Shown here one piece after another: positions 33,617-40,839 of a DNA stretch of 42,822 nt. This DNA is from JAVVEW01 sp032251045 (GTDB lineage Bacteria; Pseudomonadota; Gammaproteobacteria; Methylococcales; Methylomonadaceae), in assembly GCA_032251045.1 (NCBI GenBank), contig JAVVEW010000016.1, forward strand, positions 1 through 42,822. Reading direction: 5' to 3'. Under the pieces are notes generated by a model. It ran no database searches. It was not told the origin of the DNA and saw only the letters and a list, made by a program, of their open reading frames with translations. The stretch's first letter is position 1, and every line of letters starts with the position of its first letter. A program made the translations under genes and the position numbers.

Positions 33617-34599
33617 TGCCTTATCTCAGTCATAAGTGATAATAGATAATCCATGTCAACTTGTCGATATCGCTGATCTATAGGAAGGGGAAGCAAGCCA
33701 TCGATAAACTTCCTGCTCCAACGCCGGCTAACCCGCGCATAGGCATCGCGCCAATAAGTAGGGATAAACACTCGCTCGCCCAGCAATCGTTCTCTCAGCC
33801 CTTTATGATCGAGCATCAATGGATAACATAAAGGCGCGATAAGGCTTGTCTCATCCATGACAAATTCGTTGACATCCTTGAGCCGCGCATGAAGATAGGC
33901 AAAATTAGCCGCACGTTGTTGTTTTATACTTTGATAATCAACAGCGGCCAATAACTGTTTCGTCAATCCAGACATGGACATCGGTGTACTATCCGACAAA
34001 CTCGCCTCGGCGCGTAAGTAGTCGGAATAAGCACACTCAGGCTCCTGGTATAACCTTTTGAGTAGGTGCGTCATACGCGACTGCGAATAAGAATCTTGAC
34101 GCTCTGGTTTAGACAGCTCCATGCAGGTCACAAGCATCCCACCATCCGGTATACCAAAAAACTTTCTCGGCGAATAAATAGTTGCCAAAGCCTGAAGTTT
34201 TGGCAAATCAAAAAACGCCTGTGAGAAATCGAAGATTAGCTGCTTAGCGGGATAACGTTTTAATAAACCCTCCACCTGATCTTGGCATACACCAAAATAA
34301 TTGACATAAAAAAGCCATTCACCTTTGTTCAGTTGCAGTGAATCCGGTACATTCAGAGTTTCATCCAGGTCATACCATATATAATCAATATTTTCATCGA
34401 CCACTGCAGACAAAACCGCATCACAAATATATTTTGGCAAGCGTATTCTGACAGGATATTTTGCAGCCTTAAGCAGCGCCCTGAAAGCCGCCCGTGCGGA
34501 CTGGTAAAGCATTGCATCTGGATGATATAACGAACCAACAGCAGGTAATTCCAGCTGAAAATAACCGCCCATGGGTGGTAAGGTAACCGGTTCAGCCAA
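33613..34599 (-). CDS. PLP-dependent aminotransferase-like protein (DegT-related)
   Basis: About 328 residues from a TTG at 34597-34599, chosen because AAGGAG lies 7 bases upstream; a GTG at 34620 gives 335. It resembles short, divergent DegT-type enzymes: FDFSQAFFD holds the PLP-pairing Asp, and SPRKFFGIPDGGMLVT the probable PLP lysine (about residue 146). The glycine-rich phosphate-binding region near the N-terminus is atypical. It may be a transaminase acting on a surface-sugar precursor or a non-catalytic relative. Translationally coupled to the sulfotransferase. Confidence 0.72.
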   Translation of the reverse strand: MAEPVTLPPMGGYFQLELPAVGSLYHPDAMLYQSARAAFRALLKAAKYPVRIRLPKYICDAVLSAVVDENIDYIWYDLDETLNVPDSLQLNKGEWLFYVNYFGVCQDQVEGLLKRYPAKQLIFDFSQAFFDLPKLQALATIYSPRKFFGIPDGGMLVTCMELSKPERQDSYSQSRMTHLLKRLYQEPECAYSDYLRAEASLSDSTPMSMSGLTKQLLAAVDYQSIKQQRAANFAYLHARLKDVNEFVMDETSLIAPLCYPLMLDHKGLRERLLGERVFIPTYWRDAYARVSRRWSRKFIDGLLPLPIDQRYRQVDMDYLLSLMTEIRQ

Positions 34600-34696
34600 G
34601 TGTACACTCCTTGCGGACACGCTTATATATAATCGTAGTGTAAGCGTTCACAGGGTAACGCTAAAGATATGTCCATTGATAAGATATTGCCAGGCC

Positions 34697-34728
34697 AGGA
34701 GGCGCATCGTTCGCGATAGCACCCTCCT
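34697..34728. repeat. AGGAGG ... CCTCCT imperfect hairpin
   Basis: Outer arms AGGAGG (34697-34702) and CCTCCT (34723-34728), with an inner ATCG/CGAT stem around TTCG. It lies between the gene debris and the aminotransferase-like gene. It could end transcription of the remnants, but no T run follows on either strand. Confidence 0.45.
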
Positions 34729-34733
34729 AAAAG

Positions 34734-34862
34734 CTAATGAGCGCTAAACCAGGCGTACAAATCTTCAATACTATCGAAATCCAGCATCGCGTCACCCCAC
34801 GCGGATTCATTGCGCTGTCGGGTACGCACAGCATACCCTAGCGCTGAATTGAAAACGCGCAC
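34734..34862 (-). pseudogene. C-terminal tail of an unidentified protein
   Basis: An open frame of 42 codons to TAG at 34734-34736, bounded upstream by TGA. Its peptide has protein-like composition (RTRQRNESAWGDAMLDFDS, then IEDLYAWFSAH) with an acidic, aromatic C-terminus, as expected for the end of a larger enzyme. I do not recognise the family. No credible start is present, and it sits in another frame directly after the epimerase-like scrap, so it is read as a deletion remnant. Confidence 0.5.
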
Positions 34863-34878
34863 CGAGAATGGTGATCAT
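34846..34878 (-). pseudogene. Possible 5' scrap of a UDP-GlcNAc 2-epimerase (wbpI/wlbD-like)
   Basis: From the ATG at 34876-34878 the codons read MITILGARFQF, close to the usual start of WecB/WbpI-type epimerases (ITILGARPQFIK). After these 11 codons the match ends and the frame stops 12 codons later. It lies 5 bases after the deacetylase stop, as an operon neighbour would. A WlbD/WbpI epimerase is the enzyme expected after WlbA and WlbB. The match is very short, so this is tentative. Confidence 0.4.
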
Positions 34879-34883
34879 TTTTA

Positions 34884-35270
34884 TCATTGAATCAGAGTCT
34901 CATAAAAAAACCGGTCACGATGATTCGCTAAATGGCTGTTGTGCCACAATAACGTAAATTCTCCGCCGAATTGCAAAGCACGATTTTTAAGGTGTAACAT
35001 CAGCGCCAAGGCTTCATCACTATAACCCAACCCCATATAGCGATCGGCGATGACGGAACATTCCATCACGATCAACGGGCGTTGGCGCAGAGCCAAAGGC
35101 CGACGTTCCTGCAAATCGTACATAGGGTATTCGCGGCTGGTGCCGCAACGAAAGCCGGGCCGATCGGCATAGCAAAGCGTAGAATCATACAGCATGCCTG
35201 CCGCCTCCCAATTACGGGCGGTCACGGATGTTTGCCAACGCAAAAAATGCTGACGTCCGCCCAATTTATT
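34884..35270 (-). pseudogene. Polysaccharide deacetylase family protein, C-terminal fragment
   Basis: About 125 residues match the end of polysaccharide deacetylase-like proteins found in glycan clusters: GGRQHFLRW, DSTLCYADRPGFRCGTSREY, RPLIVMECSV and GGEFTLLWHNSHL. Full members are several hundred residues with the catalytic metal site in the part missing here. Homology appears to stop at about 35270, where the base composition turns AT-rich and the frame soon meets a stop. The fragment therefore marks the left edge of the inserted cassette. Confidence 0.8.
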
Positions 35271-35297
35271 ATTGAAAGTGATTAGCTGGAAGAGGAT

Positions 35298-35966
35298 TTA
35301 TTTTATATTTGCTAATAGAGCCAAACCATCTCGCAGTAAAGGGTAAGACTTTTTTATGAAAAAACTAATGATATCTAACCTAGATATTTCATCTGTAAAA
35401 TACATTTCCTTAACTTGAAATCCAGCATCTATAATTGACTTTGAAAGAGTATATGGGCTGAACCAGCAGCGATGATCTGTATTAACCAACTCCTTATTCC
35501 ACAATTTTCTATTAAGAAGTCGATAACAGTTTGGTGTGGTTATAATGAATTGCTCGGCATTATATTGCTTTAATGAATTCAAAAAATATTGGACATTTGG
35601 AACATGCTCAATAACATCAGCAGCTATAATTAAATCGTAACTCTGGTATGGTAAAGCATCTAGCGTATGAACATTTTTAATACCTAGCTCCTTCATTTTT
35701 TCAATTGCATCTTCATTGGTGTCGCATCCAGTTACGGATTTTGCTGATTTTTCAATAATGTCGTGTAGATAGGATCCGGCGTTTCTTTTTTGCTCAATCA
35801 ATTCAATATGATCTGCACATCCGAAATGCAAAACTTTCTTGTCTCTAGCTAAATCAGCTAATAACATATTTCTTTTTATCAAAGGCTGATAAGGTATATC
35901 AATCCAGTACCCACTTGATAATTTATTTCCTTTTAGGTAATTTTGCACTTCTCTGTCATATAGCAT
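35298..35966 (-). CDS. Class I SAM-dependent methyltransferase
   Basis: 222 residues with a SAM fold: VLHFGCADHIELIEQ (motif I, with Cys-Ala in place of the usual Gly run), VTGCDTNEDAIEKM (motif II), DLIIAADVIEHVPN (motif IV) and IITTPNCYRL. Methyltransferases of this form modify sugars or lipid-linked glycans, but the substrate is not deducible. Last gene of the AT-rich cassette, 5 bases after the GT4 gene. Codon use is strongly A/T-ending, unlike the housekeeping genes. Confidence 0.85.
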   Translation of the reverse strand: MLYDREVQNYLKGNKLSSGYWIDIPYQPLIKRNMLLADLARDKKVLHFGCADHIELIEQKRNAGSYLHDIIEKSAKSVTGCDTNEDAIEKMKELGIKNVHTLDALPYQSYDLIIAADVIEHVPNVQYFLNSLKQYNAEQFIITTPNCYRLLNRKLWNKELVNTDHRCWFSPYTLSKSIIDAGFQVKEMYFTDEISRLDIISFFIKKSYPLLRDGLALLANIK

Positions 35967-35971
35967 AATAA

Positions 35972-37180
35972 TTAATAACCATCCAAAACATCTTTTATAA
36001 AATTTTTATAATTTTCTTCTGAATTAAACTTTTTTAGAAAAGTACCATAAGCATTTTTCCTGGTCTTTTCTTGTCTGAAAAAATTGATATCTACTAATGC
36101 ATTTGCAATTTCTTTGATGGTGCATTCAGAACTGAGCAACTTTCCATTAAAATTATTATAAACTATATCACCAACCCCACCAACATCAGGTGCAACAACA
36201 GGTATATGACAACTCATGGCCTCCATTATTGAAAAAGGAACACCTTCGCTTTCGCTTGTATTTATAAAAATATCAATTTTTGATTTTTTATAAAATTCGA
36301 AAACATCACCATTGCTCAGATCGCCCAATAATTCAAAATTTTTTAATTTATTTTTAGCTAATTCAAATATTTGTGAATACATGTTACCAGTGCCAATATG
36401 TGTCCAGACTATTTCTTTGTTGGAAGTTAAGCTAGAAATGGCTTGTATTATTTTATCAAGTCTTTTAACTTCAACAATATAAGAACAAGACACAATATGA
36501 ATAATATTATCTGCATTAGGTAAAGTTACAATACCTCTATCTATAACACCAAGTCGCGAAATTTTAATAGTAGATTTTTCATACTTGTATTGTTGAACCA
36601 TATACTCCCTTGCACTATCCGTCAGAGCATACACCACATCAATGTTTTCAGAATACTGTCTCTTTAGAGGAATATATTTTTTCTGTCTTCTTTCCTCATA
36701 CAAGTCATACCCATGTATTCTACTAACAAGCCTAAAATTATACTTATTCTTTAGATTTTGAAAAGCGTAAGTTATATTGTTATGCCAATATGTATAAACC
36801 ACCAAGCCATCATCAAAAAAACCTCTTAGATTTTTTTCTAATAATGAGGTATTTTTTAAAATAGAAGCCTGAGCCTCGATTAAACAAAATAAATTTTTAT
36901 TAATCGATTTTTCCTTATATGCTTGAACATAAGTTTTCGGATTTAATATTGCCTTAGCTAAAAAAAATAATTTTTGTAACTTGTTACAATTTGCACATAA
37001 AGATAAGTCAAGTTTTATATTTTCGGGTATTTTTCTTATTTCTTCATTTCCAAATCTAAAGGGCATTAGCGTAACCTCTATGTCATCGCGTTCAGCCCAA
37101 AATAATATTTCAGACTCAATAAATTGCTCTCCAGGTAGAAATGGAAATGAATTAGTAATTATTATTATCTTTCGCCTCAT
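35972..37180 (-). CDS. Glycosyltransferase family 4 protein
   Basis: GT-B retaining glycosyltransferase, 402 residues from the ATG at 37178-37180, which overlaps the flippase stop (ATGA); an ATG three codons upstream is possible. The N-terminus IIITNSFPFLPGEQFIESEI is typical of WsaF/WcfI-like GT4 enzymes. The C-terminal nucleotide-sugar site shows NTSESEGVPFSIMEAMSCHI and the EX7E spacing. The donor and acceptor are unknown. Middle gene of the AT-rich cassette. Confidence 0.9.
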   Translation of the reverse strand: MRRKIIIITNSFPFLPGEQFIESEILFWAERDDIEVTLMPFRFGNEEIRKIPENIKLDLSLCANCNKLQKLFFLAKAILNPKTYVQAYKEKSINKNLFCLIEAQASILKNTSLLEKNLRGFFDDGLVVYTYWHNNITYAFQNLKNKYNFRLVSRIHGYDLYEERRQKKYIPLKRQYSENIDVVYALTDSAREYMVQQYKYEKSTIKISRLGVIDRGIVTLPNADNIIHIVSCSYIVEVKRLDKIIQAISSLTSNKEIVWTHIGTGNMYSQIFELAKNKLKNFELLGDLSNGDVFEFYKKSKIDIFINTSESEGVPFSIMEAMSCHIPVVAPDVGGVGDIVYNNFNGKLLSSECTIKEIANALVDINFFRQEKTRKNAYGTFLKKFNSEENYKNFIKDVLDGY

Positions 37181-38484
37181 TTTCCACACTGTCTTTTTAG
37201 AAAGAAAATTGTACTTAATAAGTAAGAAACCAGAAAAAGACTCATTACAACGGATATTATTGATATTACCAACAAAAATTCCACTTTTTGCAGTGTAATT
37301 AAAAACAAAAGCGGAATAACTGCATAAATAAGAGAATAAATAAGCATTATATTTTGTTTATTATAACAAGAGTAAATATTTGAGAGCGGCGATGTTATGA
37401 AGCTACAAAAAAACCATGGAGTTAGGTTTGAAACTATGCTCCCCGCCATTTCCCACTTTTCTCCAAAAACAACTTTAAAAACTAAAGGTGAAAAAATGTA
37501 CATCATCAAATAAATAAAGAATGACAACTTTATCATTCTCAAAATGGTTTGTAATGTCAAATTATAAGCTTCAACTGGCGTAGCAATTGATACTCTCTTA
37601 TAAAAAGGCAAAGATAGCGAGCTTGTAATTAAGTTAATTGGCAATAATGACATCCGCCAAGCCAAGTAAAACTGCCCTAATACTTCATTGCTATACATAA
37701 TAGATACAATCAAAGTAATGCTTGAAAATCGGAACGTATCTATTAACGCATTCAACATATTGAATAATGGAAAATTTTTATATTTTTTTGCCAGAACCAA
37801 TACTTTTGTAATTCTAATTTTTAATTTATCTTTTCTTACTCTTCTTACTAAATATGCTGTTGATATAATCAATCCGGCAACATTGCTTAAAATCAAACCT
37901 GATTCACTAATATTCCTTCCTTGATAAATTCCATATGCTAATTGGCAAATAGCGCAAACGGCACTTTGAAATACACGACTTTTAGCAATTTTTGCGTAGT
38001 TGCTTGTTCTATTATGCCAATAAAGCATACTCTGATTAATAGCACTTAGAAAGATTATTAACGGTATTAGGTATAGCCATTTACCTAAGAATTCTACTTT
38101 CAGGTTTTTGCAAATACTATCGCCAAAAAGCACAATAAAAACCAAAGACAACACACTTAAAAATAACCCTATTTTTATCGATAGATAAACTAAGTGCTTT
38201 GCGTAATCGTTACTTCTAGGAAGTACTATAGCAAGCTCATACCTCCCTGTCGCTAGAACTGTTGCAATAGAATATATTGCCAAATATATTGAAAAAACAC
38301 CATAATGCTCTGGGGTATAAAGACGAGTCAAAATAGGGGCCGTAGCGATTATAATAACTTGAGCTAGGCCACTTCCTAGCATTAATGTAAATACACTTTG
38401 GAAAAATGAATTTTTTGCTAAAAAGAGTTTTATATTTTTTAATCTAAGCATTCGCTCATTTTCTAAAACGGAGAAACAATACAT
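37177..38484 (-). CDS. Polysaccharide flippase (Wzx-like, MOP superfamily)
   Basis: 435-residue membrane protein with about 12 hydrophobic helices. The N-terminus has the MOP flippase signature LGSGLAQVIIIATAPILTRL followed by YTPEHYGVFSIYLAIYSIA. It likely moves an undecaprenyl-linked repeat unit across the inner membrane. The start could be the ATG at 38484 or an internal ATG 11 codons in (MLRLKNIK); neither has a clear ribosome binding site. First gene of the cassette. Its AT-rich codons support foreign origin. Confidence 0.9.
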   Translation of the reverse strand: MYCFSVLENERMLRLKNIKLFLAKNSFFQSVFTLMLGSGLAQVIIIATAPILTRLYTPEHYGVFSIYLAIYSIATVLATGRYELAIVLPRSNDYAKHLVYLSIKIGLFLSVLSLVFIVLFGDSICKNLKVEFLGKWLYLIPLIIFLSAINQSMLYWHNRTSNYAKIAKSRVFQSAVCAICQLAYGIYQGRNISESGLILSNVAGLIISTAYLVRRVRKDKLKIRITKVLVLAKKYKNFPLFNMLNALIDTFRFSSITLIVSIMYSNEVLGQFYLAWRMSLLPINLITSSLSLPFYKRVSIATPVEAYNLTLQTILRMIKLSFFIYLMMYIFSPLVFKVVFGEKWEMAGSIVSNLTPWFFCSFITSPLSNIYSCYNKQNIMLIYSLIYAVIPLLFLITLQKVEFLLVISIISVVMSLFLVSYLLSTIFFLKRQCGK

Positions 38485-38532
38485 CTATTAGTTTCATGCA
38501 TTGTAATCAATGCTTAATTTAAACTCACCATT

Positions 38533-38579
38533 AGCGCACTGGATACAGTTAGGCACGAACCGCAGCCATCCAGTGCGCT
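38533..38579. repeat. 12-bp perfect inverted repeat at the cassette edge
   Basis: AGCGCACTGGAT (38533-38544) and ATCCAGTGCGCT (38568-38579) flank a 23-base loop. It lies exactly where the AT-rich DNA returns to the GC-rich background, between the flippase start and the wlbB end. The 38485-38636 gap contains no supported gene. The element could be a terminator for wlbB, a mobile-repeat remnant or a recombination point; a GTTAGGC in the loop recalls attC cores, but only one half is present. Confidence 0.6.
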
Positions 38580-38636
38580 GAAATCCACTCGTCCATGAAG
38601 CTATAACGGGGTTCCATTGACTTAATTGCACGGCCT

Positions 38637-39218
38637 TCATGACTCCACGACAACAACCCGGTCGGACGTCAATCGATAGCATAGACCGCTGTGCGGACAA
38701 ACCGCCGTTGCTTCCCCGTGCAAGGGTAAATCGAGTCTTTCGCCGTATTCGCTGATCCAGCCGATCTGCCGGGCCGGTACGCCGACCACCAACGCATAGG
38801 GTTTTACGTCCCGGTTGATTACTGCGCCGGCACCGATAAAGGCAAACTCGCCGATAGTCACGCCGCAGACGATGGTGCAATTAGCGCCTAAGGTGGCGCC
38901 GCGTTTAACGAGGGTAGAACGGTATTTGTCTTTACGCGAGACGGCAGAGCGCGGATTGTAAACATTGGTAAACACCATGCTTGGGCCGCAGAAGACTTCG
39001 TCTTCCAAGGTCACCGCATCGTAAACGCTGACGTTGTTTTGAATTTTGACATGATCGCCGATAACCGCTTGATTGCCGATATAAACATTTTGCCCCAGCG
39101 AACAGTGTTTTCCGATTCGGGCGCCGGCGCAAACATGCACCCAATGCCAAATGCGGGTTTGTTCGCCGATTTGCGCGCCGTCATCGATAATGGCGCTGGC
39201 ATGTGCGCTATAGTTCAT
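38637..39218 (-). CDS. wlbB: UDP-3-amino-sugar-uronate N-acetyltransferase, WlbB/WbpD type
   Basis: Acetylates the 3-amino group of UDP-2-acetamido-3-amino-2,3-dideoxyglucuronic acid on the way to 2,3-diacetamido uronic acids of O-antigen. The 193 residues form a left-handed beta-helix of hexapeptide repeats (IWHWVHVCAGARIGKHCSLG, GVTIGEFAFIGAGAVI). Conserved family stretches are SLGQNVYIGNQAVIG, VFTNVYNPRS and YALVVGVPARQIGWISEYG. It follows wlbA by 24 bases. The 3-aminotransferase (wlbC/wbpE) that should act between the two is not in the window. Confidence 0.92.
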   Translation of the reverse strand: MNYSAHASAIIDDGAQIGEQTRIWHWVHVCAGARIGKHCSLGQNVYIGNQAVIGDHVKIQNNVSVYDAVTLEDEVFCGPSMVFTNVYNPRSAVSRKDKYRSTLVKRGATLGANCTIVCGVTIGEFAFIGAGAVINRDVKPYALVVGVPARQIGWISEYGERLDLPLHGEATAVCPHSGLCYRLTSDRVVVVES

Positions 39219-39242
39219 CGGCTTGATTTATTCTCGATTTGC

Positions 39243-40178
39243 TTACAGATAAGGATGATAGTCGCCTTGCAAGCGGGCCGGTTTGGCATTTCGAATCTGA
39301 TAGACCATGTCCACGGCGGTGCGCGCCGCATCCAAACCATAACCTTGACCAGCCAAAATTGCCTGATAGCTCAAGGTGTGCAGGTCGGTAAAACCGTCGG
39401 AAAATTCAACCGCTTGGTCGTTGACGGTAATCGACCGGTAGGTTCGTTGGCCCTTATCTTGTTGGGCCTTGGGGAGATCTTGCGCGTTAACAGACAGAAA
39501 CCAGCGCACCGTTGCGTTTTTCATTTGCAAAAAACCTGCGGCGCGATCGTGTTGCTTGATATGTACCGTGCTATTGATGCAATCGCCGAATACCCATGCC
39601 AGCATGTCGAAAAAATGGACGCCGATATTGGTGGCGATGCCGCCCGATTTTTCGACTTGTCCTTTCCAGCTCCGATGATACCAGTTGCCGCGCGCGGTCA
39701 TGTAGGTCAGTTCGACATCGTGCATACGGTCGCCGGCTTGCTGAATGTGTTCTTTGAGTTGAATAATCGCCGGGTGAAGACGTAATTGTAATATGTTGAA
39801 GACTTTTTTCCCGGTTTCTTGCTCCATTTCCTGAAGGCCGTCGATGTTCCAGGGATTGAGCACCAAGGGTTTTTCGCAAATGGCGTGCGCCTGGCTGCGG
39901 AGGGCAAAGCGGGTATGCGCGTCGTGCAGATAATTGGGCGAACAAATGCTGATGTAATCGACTGGATGTCCCTGCCGGCGCAATTTGTCGATATAACGGT
40001 CGAAACGTTCGAATTCGGTAAAAAAGTCGGCTTCCGGAAAATAGCTGTCGATGATGCCGACACTATCGCTCGGGTCAAGCGCGGCGACCAGCCGGTTATC
40101 GGTGTCATGAATGGCTTTCATGTGGCGCGGTGCGACAAAGCCGGCCGCACCGATCAGGGCGAAAGTGTTTGGGTTCAT
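39243..40178 (-). CDS. wlbA: UDP-GlcNAcA 3-dehydrogenase, WlbA/WbpB type
   Basis: Gfo/Idh/MocA oxidoreductase oxidising C3 of UDP-2-acetamido-2-deoxyglucuronic acid with NAD. From the ATG at 40176-40178 it is 311 residues, the family length. It starts MNPNTFALIGAAGFVAPRHM, followed by PVDYISICSPNYLHD, AHAICEKPLVLNP and FNILQLRLHPAI, all WlbA hallmarks. The frame is open 34 codons further upstream, but those codons translate a C-rich/G-rich repeat (PPFAKGGAGGDF) and are rejected. No strong ribosome binding site is seen. Confidence 0.92.
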   Translation of the reverse strand: MNPNTFALIGAAGFVAPRHMKAIHDTDNRLVAALDPSDSVGIIDSYFPEADFFTEFERFDRYIDKLRRQGHPVDYISICSPNYLHDAHTRFALRSQAHAICEKPLVLNPWNIDGLQEMEQETGKKVFNILQLRLHPAIIQLKEHIQQAGDRMHDVELTYMTARGNWYHRSWKGQVEKSGGIATNIGVHFFDMLAWVFGDCINSTVHIKQHDRAAGFLQMKNATVRWFLSVNAQDLPKAQQDKGQRTYRSITVNDQAVEFSDGFTDLHTLSYQAILAGQGYGLDAARTAVDMVYQIRNAKPARLQGDYHPYL

Positions 40179-40202
40179 AGCGACTGTCGATTGTAAGGTG
40201 AA

Positions 40203-40257
40203 GCGTTCACGGCCTGAAAAATCCCCCCCAGCCCCCCCTTTTGCAAAAGGGGGGAGC
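40203..40257. repeat. GCGTTCAC followed by C6TTTTGCAAAAG6 palindrome
   Basis: 40233-40254 is a perfect 22-base palindrome, preceded by AAATCCCCCCCAG and by GCGTTCAC (40203-40210). This C/G-rich hairpin type is a widespread dispersed bacterial repeat; its translation PPFAKGG is a familiar false N-terminus. It sits just upstream of wlbA. Confidence 0.75.
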
Positions 40258-40335
40258 CTGTGGGAGTTGAAAAATAGCATTTTTGCCGGGCTTTATCGAA
40301 TCATTTTTTAGCATTGATAACGCCCAATAGACACC

Positions 40336-40386
40336 ATAATGTCCATTTTTTTCCTTATCACCATATAATGGCCATTATTATGTCCA
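40336..40386 (+). promoter_or_regulatory. Cluster of ATAATGnCCA operator-like sites
   Basis: Three related sites: ATAATGTCCATT (40336-40347), a perfect 14-base palindrome ATAATGGCCATTAT (40365-40378), and ATTATGTCCA (40377-40386). They are closely spaced in AT-rich DNA just before the DUF4143 ATPase fragment. The arrangement suggests binding by a dimeric repressor; which one is unknown. Confidence 0.5.
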
Positions 40387-40398
40387 GATTTCTCTTTG

Positions 40399-40839
40399 AT
40401 GATGCGTTTTTCACTACTTGATGATACCGATGTTAGCCAAGCGTATGCCGATTACTTACGCACTTTGCGCAAGTGTTACCATCGGGGACTAGGTAGCCTG
40501 CGGCCATCAACGCTTTGGCGGCGCGATCCGGGCTTAAGCCTAGAGATTAAGCAACAAAACCATGAATACAAAGGCTATGTGGCTGAAAACTTTGTGCAAC
40601 AAGAGCTCACTGCCATTGGCGTTGATCCAAGCTATTCATGGAATGACGCCCGCGCCGAAATCGAATTTATTTTGGCAACCGATGAAGGCGATATCGTCCC
40701 TGTTGAAGTCAAAAGTGGTAAACGTACAAGAGCAAAATCGTTGGCATCCTACGTTGAAAAATGTACACCCTGTAAAACCTTTAAGTTAACTGGCACACAA
40801 GGCTCATCAGCGTTAGAACAAAGCCTTTTTATGCGTTAA
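40399..40839 (+). pseudogene. DUF4143-type ATPase, C-terminal fragment
   Basis: About 146 codons. The middle matches the end of the AAA ATPase/DUF4143 family: HEYKGYVAENFVQQELTAIG, SWNDARAEIEFIL, and IVPVEVKSGKRTRAKSLASY, with a PD-(D/E)xK-like E...EVKSG arrangement. Complete members are about 380-450 residues with an N-terminal P-loop ATPase, which is missing. The first 35 residues fit the family poorly, suggesting a frameshift or fusion, and the C-terminus stops early. No ribosome binding site precedes the ATG. I read it as a gene remnant. Confidence 0.72.

Noticed and set aside
38533..38579. Integron attC site, because of GTTAGGC in the inverted-repeat loop
   Set aside because: Only one core half is present and no integrase or cassette array is seen.
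38494..38880. Minus-strand frame ending in the flippase-wlbB gap
   Set aside because: Out of frame with wlbB and low-quality composition; the gap is better explained by an inverted repeat and junction.
39039..39785. 248-codon plus-strand frame across wlbA/wlbB
   Set aside because: Lies antisense to two well-identified genes; no ribosome binding site or domain.
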